From Sphingobium bisphenolivorans (GTDB taxonomy: Bacteria > Pseudomonadota > Alphaproteobacteria > Sphingomonadales > Sphingomonadaceae), in contig NZ_ASTG01000009.1 in assembly GCF_000412635.1 (NCBI RefSeq), forward strand, positions 124,001-188,000: a stretch of DNA of 64,000 nucleotides, in the 5' to 3' direction. The notes under the pieces are model-generated. The model ran no database searches. It was not told the origin of the DNA and was given only the letters and a program-made list of their open reading frames with translations. The position numbers and the translations under genes are program-made. Shown piece after piece: positions 8,388 to 16,862 of this stretch. Each line of letters opens with the position of its first letter. Positions within the stretch are counted from its first letter, which is position 1.

Positions 8388-8680
8388 AGATTTTGACCGG
8401 CAATGACCTCGGCACCGGGGACGTGATCTGGTGGGCGGGCGACGGTTGGTCGCGGCATGTCGGGGAGTCTGTCGACGTCGGCCAGAAGGGCGAAGAACTC
8501 GCCCGTTCGGAGGAAGCCGCTCTGCGCGTCGTCGGCGCCTATGTGATCGATGCGACGGTGACCGATGAAGGCGTGCGGCCCGCACATATCAAGGACCGCA
8601 TCCGCGCGTTCGGCCCGACCGTGCGCCCCGACCTGACGCTGAAACCGAATGACGCCGATGCCGGCAATTGGGTGATCTGA
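8384..8680 (+). CDS. DUF2849 protein of the sulfite reductase operon
   Basis: This 98-residue protein matches DUF2849, a family almost always found between siroheme and sulfite reductase genes in alphaproteobacteria. It begins MKILTGNDLGTGDVIWWAGDGW and contains ALRVVGAYVIDA and HIKDRIRAFGPTVRPDL. It has no signal peptide or membrane segment. The start is GTG, overlapping the cobA stop by four bases. cysI begins two bases after its own stop. Context suggests a helper of CysI maturation or electron supply, but no biochemical function is established. Confidence 0.9.
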   Translation: MKILTGNDLGTGDVIWWAGDGWSRHVGESVDVGQKGEELARSEEAALRVVGAYVIDATVTDEGVRPAHIKDRIRAFGPTVRPDLTLKPNDADAGNWVI

Positions 8681-8682
8681 CC

Positions 8683-10314
8683 ATGTATCGTTATGACAGC
8701 TATGACCAGTCCATCGTCGACGCGCGCGTCGAGGAATTTCGCGATCAGGTGCAGCGCCGCCTGAGCGGGCAACTGACCGAGGATCAGTTCAAGCCGCTGC
8801 GCCTGATGAACGGCCTCTATCTGCAGCTGCACGCTTATATGCTGCGCGTCGCCATTCCCTATGGCACGCTCTCGGGCAGGCAGATGCGCAAGCTGGGCGA
8901 GATCGCGCGCAAATATGACAAGGGCTACGGCCACTTCACCACGCGCACGAACCTTCAGTATAACTGGATCAAGCTGGCCGACGCGCCGGACATTCTGGCT
9001 GAACTGGCGACGGTCGAGATGCATGCCATCCAGACCAGCGGCAACTGCATCCGCAATATCTCTTCAGATCAATATGCGGGCGTTGCGGCGGATGAAGTGA
9101 CCGATCCCCGCCCCTGGGCCGAACTGCTGCGCCAGTGGTCGACCTTCCATCCCGAATTCACCTATCTGCCGCGCAAGTTCAAGATTTGCGTGATCGCGGC
9201 TGAGGAGGATCGCGCGGCGATGCGGCTGCACGATATCGGCCTCAAGCTGGTATCGCGCGACGGCAAGATCGGCGCGGAAGTCTATGCCGGTGGCGGCATG
9301 GGCCGCACCCCCATGGTTGCGCCTCTTATCAATGACTTCGTACCTGAAGATGAGATCGTATCTTATCTGGAGGCGTGCCTGCGCGTCTATAATCGCTATG
9401 GCCGGCGCGACAACAAATATAAGGCGCGGATCAAGATCCTGGTCCACGAACTGGGCGTTGAGGAATATAAGCGCCAGGTTGAGGAAGAATATGCGCATAT
9501 GCGCATACTGGGCCTCAATCCGCCTACCGAGGAACTGGATCGCATCCGCCCCTTCTTCGCAGGTCCCGCATATGAAAGCGGCCTGTCGGATGAGATCGAT
9601 CGCACCGATCCGGCGTTCGCGCTGTGGGCCGATCGTCAGGTCGCCGCGCATCGGCAGCCCGGCTATGCCATCGTCAACATCAGCCTGAAGCCGCGCGGCG
9701 GCATTCCCGGCGACGCCTCGGCCGAGCAGATCGAATTGGCGGCTGATCTGGCGGAGCGCTACAGTTTCGACGAACTGCGCGTCACCCATGCGCAGAATCT
9801 CGTCCTGCCGCATGTGAAGAAGGCTGATCTGTACGCGATCTGGCAGAAGCTGGACGAAGCGGGCCTGGCGGAAGCCAATCTGGACCTCATTACCGACATC
9901 ATCGCTTGCCCCGGCCTTGATTATTGCAGCCTTGCCAACGCACGGTCGATCCCGCTCGCACAAAAATTGTCTGAACGGTTCGGCACGGCGGAGCGGCAGG
10001 CGGACCTAGGCGAACTCAAGATCAAGATTTCCGGCTGCATCAATGCCTGCGGCCATCATCATGCCGGTCATATCGGCGTGCTGGGCGTCGACCGTAAGGG
10101 CGTGGAGAATTTCCAGCTCTCGCTCGGTGGCTCGGGCGCGGAGGATGCCTCGCTCGGTCAGATCACCGGACCGGGCTTTTCCGAGGATGGCGTGGTTGAT
10201 GCGATCGAAAAGGTCACCGACATTTACCTCACGCAGCGAGAGGAAGGCGAGCGCTTCCTCGATACCTACCGCCGCATCGGCATGAAGCCCTTCAAGGAGG
10301 CGATCTATGGTTGA
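8683..10314 (+). CDS. cysI: Sulfite reductase hemoprotein
   Basis: This 543-residue siroheme/[4Fe-4S] enzyme reduces sulfite to sulfide. It has the two-fold nitrite/sulfite reductase repeat. The cluster ligands are Cys409-x5-Cys415 (CPGLDYC) and Cys452-x3-Cys456 (CINAC), the latter in KISGCINACGHHH, where Cys456 should bridge cluster and siroheme. Basic siroheme-contacting stretches such as HFTTRTNLQYNW are present in the first half. The ATG at 8683 (MYRYDSYD) is preferred to an in-frame GTG at 8668 that would overlap DUF2849. No flavoprotein subunit (CysJ) is adjacent, so the electron donor is probably ferredoxin or an unlinked reductase. Confidence 0.93.
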   Translation: MYRYDSYDQSIVDARVEEFRDQVQRRLSGQLTEDQFKPLRLMNGLYLQLHAYMLRVAIPYGTLSGRQMRKLGEIARKYDKGYGHFTTRTNLQYNWIKLADAPDILAELATVEMHAIQTSGNCIRNISSDQYAGVAADEVTDPRPWAELLRQWSTFHPEFTYLPRKFKICVIAAEEDRAAMRLHDIGLKLVSRDGKIGAEVYAGGGMGRTPMVAPLINDFVPEDEIVSYLEACLRVYNRYGRRDNKYKARIKILVHELGVEEYKRQVEEEYAHMRILGLNPPTEELDRIRPFFAGPAYESGLSDEIDRTDPAFALWADRQVAAHRQPGYAIVNISLKPRGGIPGDASAEQIELAADLAERYSFDELRVTHAQNLVLPHVKKADLYAIWQKLDEAGLAEANLDLITDIIACPGLDYCSLANARSIPLAQKLSERFGTAERQADLGELKIKISGCINACGHHHAGHIGVLGVDRKGVENFQLSLGGSGAEDASLGQITGPGFSEDGVVDAIEKVTDIYLTQREEGERFLDTYRRIGMKPFKEAIYG

Positions 10315-10747
10315 GTTCCTGTCTTTCCGCGACGGCGAAGCCGCGCAGGAACCGGCCGTAACCGTCGAATCCTTCACTGGTCAGTCCAACTCGACCGCAG
10401 TGCGGATCGAGGCAGGCGAGGATGCGCGCGAATTGCTGCCCTATCTCGACCGCCTGTCGCTGGTGGAGGTGAACTTCCCCGCTTATGGCGACGGACGCGG
10501 CTATTCGGCGGCGCGCATTTTACGCGAGGCCGGCTATGTTGGCGAATTGCGCGCGGTGGGTGATGTTCTTGTCGATCAACTGTCGGCCATGCGCCGCTGC
10601 GGCTTCGACAGCTTCCGGCCCGACAAGGCGCTGGACGACGCTGCGGTTGAGCGTGCCCTGAACCGCTATGCCGATGTCTATCAGAAGACTGTGGATGGCC
10701 GCAGCCCGGTTTGGGCAAAGCGGCATCCGGAGAAAATAAATGGCTGA
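10307..10747 (+). CDS. DUF934 protein of the sulfite reductase operon
   Basis: This 146-residue DUF934 protein overlaps the cysI stop by eight bases and the cysH start by eight bases. That places it tightly inside the sulfate assimilation operon. The conserved core is VEVNFPAYGDGRGYSAARILRE followed by GDVLVDQLSAMRRCGFDSF, the usual family signature. It is soluble. The family is often listed as an oxidoreductase-associated protein of unknown function; operon position suggests it supports sulfite or APS reduction. Confidence 0.9.
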   Translation: MVEFLSFRDGEAAQEPAVTVESFTGQSNSTAVRIEAGEDARELLPYLDRLSLVEVNFPAYGDGRGYSAARILREAGYVGELRAVGDVLVDQLSAMRRCGFDSFRPDKALDDAAVERALNRYADVYQKTVDGRSPVWAKRHPEKING

Positions 10748-11531
10748 ACCTGCCCGCCAACTCGATGTGATCGATGCCCGCCCTGCCTTCACCCAGGCGG
10801 ACGCGGATGCACTCAACGCGCGCTTCGAGGGCATCGACGCTTTGACGATGCTGAAGACGGTCTTTGCGGAGGGCTTGGAGGGGAATGTCGCCGTCGTGTC
10901 CTCGTTCGGCACAGAAAGCGCCGTGCTGCTCGATCTCGTTGCGAAGGCGGACCGGACAGTGCCGGTGATCTTCGTCGACACGCTGAAGATGTTTGCGGAG
11001 ACGCTCGGTTATCGGGAAACGCTGATCAACACGCTCGGCTTCACCGACAGTCGCGCGGTGGTGCCCAATGCGGACGTGCTGGCGAAGAAGGATGAGACGG
11101 GCCTGCGCTGGTCTTACGATCCCGACGGCTGCTGCGAAATCCGCAAGGTGGAGCCGATGGCACGCGCGAAGCAGGGGCTGGACGCGTGGATTTCGGGGCG
11201 GAAGGCTTTTCAATCCGTGACGCGCCAGAACCTGCCGCGCTTCGAGATCGAGGATGGCCGCCTGAAGATCAATCCGCTGGGCGACTGGACCAAGGACGAT
11301 CTGGAAGCCTATTTCGAGGCGCATGATCTCCCGCGGCACCCGCTGGAGGCGCAGGGCTATTTGTCGATCGGGTGTGAACCGTGCACGTCCAAGGTGCTGC
11401 CGGGTGAAGACCCGCGCGCGGGCCGTTGGCGGGGCTGGGACAAGGTCGAATGCGGCATCCATTCCCCTGTTTCCCCGCTTCCCGAACCTGCGGTCGATCC
11501 GGAAGACCCGGCCAACCAGCCGGTTTTCTGA
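10740..11531 (+). CDS. cysH: [4Fe-4S] adenylylsulfate (APS) reductase, CysH family
   Basis: This 263-residue CysH reduces adenylylsulfate (or PAPS) to sulfite with thioredoxin or glutaredoxin. It carries the vicinal pair Cys131-Cys132 and Cys212-x2-Cys215 that bind a [4Fe-4S] cluster. This is the mark of the APS-using bacterial type as opposed to the cluster-free E. coli PAPS type. The catalytic Cys238 lies in the ECGIH motif. The P-loop-like substrate site is SSFGTESAVLLDL. It is the last gene of the cobA-DUF2849-cysI-DUF934-cysH operon, and two hairpins follow its stop. A sulfate adenylyltransferase is not in the window. Confidence 0.94.
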   Translation: MAEPARQLDVIDARPAFTQADADALNARFEGIDALTMLKTVFAEGLEGNVAVVSSFGTESAVLLDLVAKADRTVPVIFVDTLKMFAETLGYRETLINTLGFTDSRAVVPNADVLAKKDETGLRWSYDPDGCCEIRKVEPMARAKQGLDAWISGRKAFQSVTRQNLPRFEIEDGRLKINPLGDWTKDDLEAYFEAHDLPRHPLEAQGYLSIGCEPCTSKVLPGEDPRAGRWRGWDKVECGIHSPVSPLPEPAVDPEDPANQPVF

Positions 11532-11578
11532 AGGCTTTAGCGCCTTCCGCGATCCTTCTCCCTTGATGGGAGAAGGAT
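11530..11578 (+). terminator. Two hairpins after cysH
   Basis: GAAGGC at the stop codon can pair with GCCTTC at 11542-11547. Next, 11552-11562 and 11568-11578 form a perfect 11-base-pair stem (ATCCTTCTCCC and its complement) around a 5-base loop. There is no T-run, so termination may be weak or factor-dependent. The second hairpin is also the left edge of a repeat-like stretch. Confidence 0.5.
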
Positions 11579-11720
11579 ACGGAGCCTTGCTCGCGCAGCG
11601 AGTTAGGCGAAGTTGGTTGAGGGTGCGTGCCCCTTGGGCCAGCGTTACCCCTCACCCCCTCACCCTTCCGCCGCGCCTCGCGCGGCTCCCTCCCTCGCCC
11701 ACTGAGGGGGAAGAATAGTT
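11579..11720. repeat. Intergenic repeat-like, non-coding stretch
   Basis: The stretch is pyrimidine-rich on its right side (CCCCTCACCCCCTCACCC, then CGCGCCTCGCGCGGC) and has CTCGC/GCGAG hairpins. Such CTCACCC-type sequences recur between genes in many alphaproteobacterial genomes. It has no convincing coding frame. Its copy number in this genome cannot be judged from one window. Confidence 0.4.
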
Positions 11721-11790
11721 TATGGTGACGCCGGGCATCTTCCGGGCGTAGGATCGCTGCGTCTGCATCCTGCTGCGAACAAAGGGGAAT

Positions 11791-12183
11791 ATGATGGCGG
11801 TCGAACTGAGGATCCTTGCCTGGAGCTGTGTGCTGCTGCTCGTTCACATTTTCGCCGCCGCGCACCTCAAGACCAAGCAATATGGCACCAAATGGAATAT
11901 GGGCGCGCGGGACGAGAGCCTTCCGCCGCTTGACCCGGTGACGGGACGCTTCGTCCGTGCCCAGGCCAATTTCCTCGAAACCTACCCTATCGCGATCATC
12001 ACCCTGATCGGAGTGGTGATCGCCGGGCGGACCAGCGAATGGACCGCGATCGGCGGATGGCTATGGTTGGGCGCGCGCGCCGTTTATCTGCCGCTCTACG
12101 GCATTGGCGTGCCGGTCGTCCGCACCATCGCCTATCTGGTCAGCATGATCGGGCTGGCGCTGATATTTCAGGCTTTCGTCTGA
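11791..12183 (+). CDS. MAPEG family membrane protein
   Basis: This 130-residue integral membrane protein fits the MAPEG family: about four transmembrane helices, beginning LAWSCVLLLVHIFAAA. It also has the loop motif FVRAQANFLETYPIAII, which is typical of bacterial MAPEG members (R.qaN..Et.p). Eukaryotic relatives conjugate glutathione or make eicosanoids; bacterial members have no agreed role. AAGGGGA lies shortly before the ATG at 11791, and a second ATG follows at once. It is monocistronic, converging with dnaB. Confidence 0.9.
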   Translation: MMAVELRILAWSCVLLLVHIFAAAHLKTKQYGTKWNMGARDESLPPLDPVTGRFVRAQANFLETYPIAIITLIGVVIAGRTSEWTAIGGWLWLGARAVYLPLYGIGVPVVRTIAYLVSMIGLALIFQAFV

Positions 12184-12230
12184 AGAAGATCCCGCAGCAT
12201 CGCCAGACAACGCTCTAGAAACAGAAGCTA

Positions 12231-13712
12231 TTACTCATAATCGTCAAGGTAGCTGCCTTCCGCCAGATCGGAGAAGCGAGTGATCTTGGCGTCGAACTTC
12301 ATCCGGATGCGGCCGGTCGAACCATGGCGCTGCTTGGCGACAATCACCTCGGCCAAGCCGTAGATGCGCTCCATCTCCTGCGCCCATTCGAGATGCTCGG
12401 CGCTCTCCTTGTTCCCCGGCTCCTTGGCGGCGACATAATAATCCTCGCGGAACACGAACCAGACCATGTCGGCGTCCTGCTCGATCGAGCCCGATTCACG
12501 AAGGTCGGAGAGCTGCGGCCGCTTGTCCTCACGCTGTTCGACGGCGCGGCTGAGCTGCGACAATGCCAGAACCGGGCAGTTAAGTTCCTTCGCCAAGGTC
12601 TTCAAACCACGCGAAATTTCCGAAATTTCATTGACGCGGTTGTCCCCTTTCCCGGTGCCTTGCAGCAGTTGGAGATAATCGACAACGACGAAGCCGATGT
12701 CGTGACGGCGCTTCAGCCTGCGGGCCCGCGTCCGCAGCGCAGCGATCGTCAGCCCGGGCGTGTCATCGATGAAGAGCGGCAATTCCTGCAACTCACGCGC
12801 CGCGCGGGAGAGATTCTGGAAATCGGCACGGCTGATCTTGCCCATGCGCAGCGCTTCGCCGCTGATGCCCGACTGCTCGGCGAGGACGCGGGTTGCCAAC
12901 TGGTCGGCGGACATTTCCAGGCTGAAGAAAGCGGTCTTGGCCCCCATATTCTTTTCCGGCGGAATGCCGTCGGCATGGTCACGCAGCCAGCGTGAGGCGG
13001 CATTATAGGCGATGTTGGTGGCGAGCGACGTCTTGCCCATACCCGGACGACCCGCCAGGATCATGAGATCCGAATTATGCATGCCGCCGATCTTCTCGTT
13101 CAGGCTGTTGATGCCGGTGGTGATGCCCGAAACATGGCCGCCGCTGTTGAGCGCGCGCTCCGCCACCTGAACCGCCATCGTCGTCGCCGTGGCAAAGCTC
13201 TTGACCGAGCCGGTTTCGCCCTCGCCTTCAGAAACCTTGTAAAGAGCGACCTCTGCCTGCTCGATCTGCTCGCGCGGATTGACATCCTCACTGGTATCCA
13301 GCGCATTTTCAACCAGTTCGCGGCCGACATGAACAAGCTGCCGCAGCAGCGCGAGGTCGTAGATCTGGGTCGCGAAGTCACGCGCGCCCAGCAGCGCCGC
13401 ACCGTTTCCGGTCAGTTGCGCCAGATAGCCGATGCCGCCCAGTTCCTTCAGCGCCGGGTCCTGCTCCATCATGGGCTTGAGCGTCACCGGATTCGCCACC
13501 ATGTCACGCTCGACCAGGCGCATGATCGCTTCATAGACGCGGCCATGCAGAGGCTCGAAGAAATGCTCCGGCTTCAGCTTCAGTTGGACATCTTCGGCGA
13601 TGCGGTTGTCGATCATCAGCGCGCCGAGCAGCGCCGCCTCCGCCTCGACATTGCGGGGAAGTTCGGGGATGCCAGCTTCTGCGGCAGGGTTGATTTGTAC
13701 CAGTTCGACCAT
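12231..13712 (-). CDS. dnaB: Replicative DNA helicase DnaB
   Basis: This 493-residue hexameric helicase unwinds DNA at the replication fork. The N-terminal DnaB domain (about residues 20-125) includes PRNVEAEAALLGALMID. The RecA-like domain has Walker A AGRPGMGKTSLA, Walker B FVVVDYLQLL, and SQLSRAVEQR with SDLRESGSIEQDAD, typical of DnaB. The ATG at 13712 has a strong GAGGGGG ribosome-binding site; upstream in-frame codons run into promoter-like sequence and are rejected. No intein is present. It diverges from the UPF0262 gene with a 134-base gap that should contain both promoters. Confidence 0.96.
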   Translation of the reverse strand: MVELVQINPAAEAGIPELPRNVEAEAALLGALMIDNRIAEDVQLKLKPEHFFEPLHGRVYEAIMRLVERDMVANPVTLKPMMEQDPALKELGGIGYLAQLTGNGAALLGARDFATQIYDLALLRQLVHVGRELVENALDTSEDVNPREQIEQAEVALYKVSEGEGETGSVKSFATATTMAVQVAERALNSGGHVSGITTGINSLNEKIGGMHNSDLMILAGRPGMGKTSLATNIAYNAASRWLRDHADGIPPEKNMGAKTAFFSLEMSADQLATRVLAEQSGISGEALRMGKISRADFQNLSRAARELQELPLFIDDTPGLTIAALRTRARRLKRRHDIGFVVVDYLQLLQGTGKGDNRVNEISEISRGLKTLAKELNCPVLALSQLSRAVEQREDKRPQLSDLRESGSIEQDADMVWFVFREDYYVAAKEPGNKESAEHLEWAQEMERIYGLAEVIVAKQRHGSTGRIRMKFDAKITRFSDLAEGSYLDDYE

Positions 13713-13846
13713 TGCCCCCTCATCGCTTCCGGTCCGCACCGGCGCAAGGCTCAAGGTTGAAACGATTGGGAAAAGCTGTGGAAAGAAGTACCCTCCCTTT
13801 TCCCGGTTGCTTTTCCACCGGCGCCGCCGCACTGACCATAGCGTCC

Positions 13847-14329
13847 ATGGCTGATCCGCGCATCATCGATATCACGCTCGACGAGCGGACGATCCTCTGG
13901 CGCAATGCCGATGTCGAACAGGAACGGCGTATCGCCATCTTCGACCTGCTGGAGGACAATTATTTCGAGCCGCAGCGCGTGCATGAGGATGGCTATGCCG
14001 GCCCCTACAAGGTGCTGTTGCGGGTCGAGGAAGGCCGGTTGGTCATAGAGATCAAGCGGGACAATGGCGATCCGCTGGAGGCAATCATCCTGAGCTTGGG
14101 CCGCTTCCGCCGGCCGATCCGGGATTATTTCGCCATTTGCGACAGCTATTATCAGGCGATCAGCAACGCGTCGCCGGCACAGATCGAGACAGTGGACATG
14201 GCGCGCCGCGGCATTCACAATGCGGCCGCGGAAACGCTGATCGAGCGGCTGGAAGGCAAGATCAAGGTCGACTTCGACACGGCCCGTCGCCTCTTCACGC
14301 TCATCTGCGTCCTGCATATCAAGGGGTAA
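13847..14329 (+). CDS. UPF0262 family protein
   Basis: This 160-residue protein matches UPF0262, an alphaproteobacterial family of unknown function. It starts MADPRIIDITLDERTILW and contains ERRIAIFDLLEDNYF and LSLGRFRRPIRDYFAIC. The C-terminal half, with AQIETVDMARRGIHNAAAE, is helical. It is cytosolic and lacks catalytic motifs I can name. It may head a unit with the GH25-like gene, whose start lies 14 bases behind, then cytidine deaminase and dCTP deaminase. Confidence 0.92.
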   Translation: MADPRIIDITLDERTILWRNADVEQERRIAIFDLLEDNYFEPQRVHEDGYAGPYKVLLRVEEGRLVIEIKRDNGDPLEAIILSLGRFRRPIRDYFAICDSYYQAISNASPAQIETVDMARRGIHNAAAETLIERLEGKIKVDFDTARRLFTLICVLHIKG

Positions 14330-14343
14330 GGGGCATCCGTCAG

Positions 14344-15027
14344 TTGAGTATCGGCCAGTTGCTGGCGCGTATCTGCGTGGGGTTGATCATCCTGGGTGCC
14401 ATTGGCGTCGGGGCGTGGCTCTATGCGCGCGACTGGGCGCCTGCGCGCGATAAGTTTCCGACCCAGGGCGTGTCCGTGACGGCGGATAATGGCGCGATCG
14501 ACTGGGCCACTCTTGCCGCGCAGGGAGCGGACTTCGCCTATATGCGCGCATCCAAGGGGGCGGCCTTTCGCGACCCCAGCTTCGCCCGTAACTGGCGGGA
14601 AGCGCGCGCCGCAGGGTTGCGTTACGGCGCCACGCTCGACTTCAGCCTGTGCGCCCGCGCGACCGATCAGGCGACGCGCTTCATCACCACCGTTCCACGC
14701 GACAATGCCGCACTACCCCCGGTCATCAGGCTGGCGATCGACCCCGCCTGCACAGTCAGTCCCGGTCGCGATGCGGTGCTTTCCGAACTGAACACGCTGG
14801 TCAATCTGGTCGAGAGTCACGCAGGCAAGCCAGTCGTACTCAACCTCTCGCGCGAATTCGATGAGCGCTACGATATTTCTTCCGGGATCAACCGGACGCT
14901 GTGGCTGGAGCGGAATTTTCTGCCTCCCGATCCCGACGCGCGCAAATGGGTGATGTGGACAGCCAGCGACATGCGGCATATCGACGGCGTCGAAGGTCCG
15001 GTGCGGTGGGACGTGGTGGCGCCATGA
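14344..15027 (+). CDS. Membrane-anchored GH25-fold protein, catalytic residues lost
   Basis: This protein of about 227 residues has one N-terminal transmembrane anchor (ICVGLIILGAIGVGAWLY) and a periplasmic GH25 lysozyme-like barrel (GAIDWATLAAQGADFAYMRAS, then FARNWREARAAGLRYGA). The acidic residues of active GH25 muramidases are missing. The Asp of the G-V-D-V-S strand aligns with Ser44. The D-x-E pair after LPPV aligns with Arg129 and Ala131. The terminal V-D reads V-R. A peptidoglycan-binding or scaffold role is more likely than hydrolysis. The TTG at 14344 is chosen because AAGGGG lies ten bases upstream and it places the helix at the N-terminus. Confidence 0.75.
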   Translation: MSIGQLLARICVGLIILGAIGVGAWLYARDWAPARDKFPTQGVSVTADNGAIDWATLAAQGADFAYMRASKGAAFRDPSFARNWREARAAGLRYGATLDFSLCARATDQATRFITTVPRDNAALPPVIRLAIDPACTVSPGRDAVLSELNTLVNLVESHAGKPVVLNLSREFDERYDISSGINRTLWLERNFLPPDPDARKWVMWTASDMRHIDGVEGPVRWDVVAP

Positions 15028-15482
15028 ACAGGACGACAGAACTGATCCAGGCGGCGCGCAAGGCGATGACTAACGCCCATGCGCCCTACAGCCGCTTTGC
15101 CGTAGGCGCGGCGGTACGGCTGACCGACGGCACGATCGTCACCGGCTGCAATTTCGAGAATGCGAGCTATGGCCTGTCGCTCTGCGCCGAAGCGGTGGCA
15201 TTAGGGAGCGTCAATGCGCTTGGGCGCCTGCGCGACGTGGAAGCCATCGCGGTGGCCGGCGGGCCCGTTGACGCGAATGGCGGCGTTTCGGGCACGGGCA
15301 TCGTCACCCCTTGTGGCCGTTGCCGTCAGATTTTGAACGAAGCGGAGCAGATGGCGGGCCGCCCCCTTGCCATACACTGCGCGGCGGCCGAAGGAGACGC
15401 CATGGCCGAACATAGGGTCGCTGAACTATTGCCTTTTGCCTTCGGTCCGGCCGACCTGAACATCTCAGCAGGGAAGAATTGA
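15024..15482 (+). CDS. cdd: Cytidine deaminase
   Basis: This 152-residue Zn-dependent cytidine deaminase converts cytidine and deoxycytidine to uridine and deoxyuridine for pyrimidine salvage. It has the substrate loop APYSRFAVGAAV, the Zn/proton-shuttle motif CAEAVAL (Cys-Ala-Glu) and the second Zn motif PCGRCRQ. This is the short tetrameric type. Its ATG overlaps the GH25-like stop by four bases (ATGA). dCTP deaminase follows six bases after its own stop, so the two pyrimidine deaminases form a salvage pair. Confidence 0.94.
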   Translation: MNRTTELIQAARKAMTNAHAPYSRFAVGAAVRLTDGTIVTGCNFENASYGLSLCAEAVALGSVNALGRLRDVEAIAVAGGPVDANGGVSGTGIVTPCGRCRQILNEAEQMAGRPLAIHCAAAEGDAMAEHRVAELLPFAFGPADLNISAGKN

Positions 15483-15488
15483 ACTACA

Positions 15489-16043
15489 ATGTCCATATTG
15501 TCGGATAAGTGGATACGCGAGCAGGCCCAGCAGCACGGCATGATCGAGCCCTTCGTCGAGAGCCAGCGGCGCGACGGGTGCATCAGCTATGGCCTCTCCT
15601 CCTACGGCTATGACGCCCGTGTGGCCGACGAGTTCAAGATCTTCACCAATGTCGACAGCGCAGTGGTGGACCCCAAGGATTTCGCCGCGAACAGCTTCGT
15701 CGATCGCAAGACCGACTGCTGCATCATTCCGCCCAACAGTTTCGCGCTCGCCCGAACGGTCGAATATTTCCGCGTGCCGCGCGACGTGCTGGTGATCTGC
15801 CTCGGCAAATCCACCTATGCGCGCTGCGGCATCATCGTGAACGTCACCCCGCTGGAGCCGGGCTGGGAGGGCCATGTAACGCTAGAATTTTCCAACACCA
15901 CGCCGCTTCCTGCCAAGATCTACGCCAATGAAGGCGCCTGCCAGTTCCTTTTCCTCAAGGGAAATGAACCGTGCGAGACGAGCTATGCCGACCGGGCGGG
16001 CAAATATATGGGCCAGCAGGGCGTGACATTGCCGCGCCTCTGA
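15489..16043 (+). CDS. dcd: dCTP deaminase
   Basis: This 184-residue trimeric enzyme deaminates dCTP to dUTP, feeding dTMP synthesis. It starts [21 protein letters not shown], as is usual for Dcd. It has the nucleotide-binding GKSTYARCG and the catalytic Glu in [10 protein letters not shown], plus the [10 protein letters not shown] strand. The C-terminal [13 protein letters not shown] is the normal lid. It is full length. It is co-transcribed with cdd and precedes a phosphatase gene by 20 bases. Confidence 0.96.
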   Translation: MSILSDKWIREQAQQHGMIEPFVESQRRDGCISYGLSSYGYDARVADEFKIFTNVDSAVVDPKDFAANSFVDRKTDCCIIPPNSFALARTVEYFRVPRDVLVICLGKSTYARCGIIVNVTPLEPGWEGHVTLEFSNTTPLPAKIYANEGACQFLFLKGNEPCETSYADRAGKYMGQQGVTLPRL

Positions 16044-16063
16044 GCCTGTGCAACATTGCGGAA

Positions 16064-16858
16064 ATGATCGGCAGATTGCCCGCCTTGCTGACGCCCTTTC
16101 GCCGCCGGAAGGCCGCGACTGAAGAAGAGCAGGCGGTGCTCCCCGACGTCAGCGAAGCGCTGCGCATCTATGCGATCGGCGACATTCACGGGCGCGATGA
16201 TTTGCTGGCGGAACTGCTGGCGATGATCGAGCAGGATGAAGCCAGGCGCCCGCCCCTGCCTCGATTGACAATCCTGCTGGGCGACCTGGTCGACCGCGGT
16301 CGACTGTCGGCACAGGTGGTCGAGCGGGCTATGCGCCTCCCGCAGTCTGGGGGCGATTGGCGTTTCATCAAGGGCAATCATGAGGAAGTGTTCATCGCAG
16401 CCGCACGCGGAAACGTTCAGACGGCTCGCTTCTTCCGGCGCATCGGCGGTGTCGAGACGCTGCTGAGCTACGGATTGAGCGCGGAGGAATGCGCCGCGAT
16501 CAGCGATGAGGATCTGGCACGCTGGATGCTGGCGAACATTCCGCGCGACCATGTGGATTTTCTCGACGGCTTTGAAGACCGGCTGATCATAGGCGGCTAT
16601 CTGTTCGTCCATGCCGGCGTCCGGCCGCATATTCCGCTGGAGGCGCAAGACCCTGCCGACTTACGCTGGATCAGGCAGGATTTCCTGTCGCATCGCGGCG
16701 ATCATGGCCGGATGGTGATCCACGGCCACAGCATCCGGGAAGACATCGATATCCGCCATAACCGGATCGGCATCGACACCGGCGCCTATCGCACCGGACG
16801 GCTCACGGCGATCGGTCTGGAAGGAACGGAGCGCTGGTTCGTCCAGACCGAGGGCTGA
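16064..16858 (+). CDS. Serine/threonine-type metallophosphatase
   Basis: This 264-residue calcineurin-like phosphoesterase of the bacterial PrpA/lambda-phosphatase type has all metal motifs: AIGDIHGRDDLL, LLGDLVDRG, KGNHEE and the later His in FVHAG and IHGHS. It could remove phosphate from Ser/Thr/Tyr or hydrolyse dinucleotides such as Ap4A, the other activity in this group. It is cytosolic. The ATG at 16064 (MIGRLPALL) is taken because the catalytic domain starts about 45 residues later. An in-frame ATG at 15971 would lie inside dcd. Confidence 0.88.
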   Translation: MIGRLPALLTPFRRRKAATEEEQAVLPDVSEALRIYAIGDIHGRDDLLAELLAMIEQDEARRPPLPRLTILLGDLVDRGRLSAQVVERAMRLPQSGGDWRFIKGNHEEVFIAAARGNVQTARFFRRIGGVETLLSYGLSAEECAAISDEDLARWMLANIPRDHVDFLDGFEDRLIIGGYLFVHAGVRPHIPLEAQDPADLRWIRQDFLSHRGDHGRMVIHGHSIREDIDIRHNRIGIDTGAYRTGRLTAIGLEGTERWFVQTEG

Positions 16859-16862
16859 TTCA

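Noticed and set aside
13713-13832. N-terminal extension of DnaB by 40 residues
   Set aside because: The extension is basic and unlike DnaB N-termini, while a strong GAGGGGG ribosome-binding site precedes the ATG at 13712.
15971-16063. Longer phosphatase start that overlaps dcd
   Set aside because: The extension lies inside dcd in another frame and adds no conserved residue. The ATG at 16064 is adequate.
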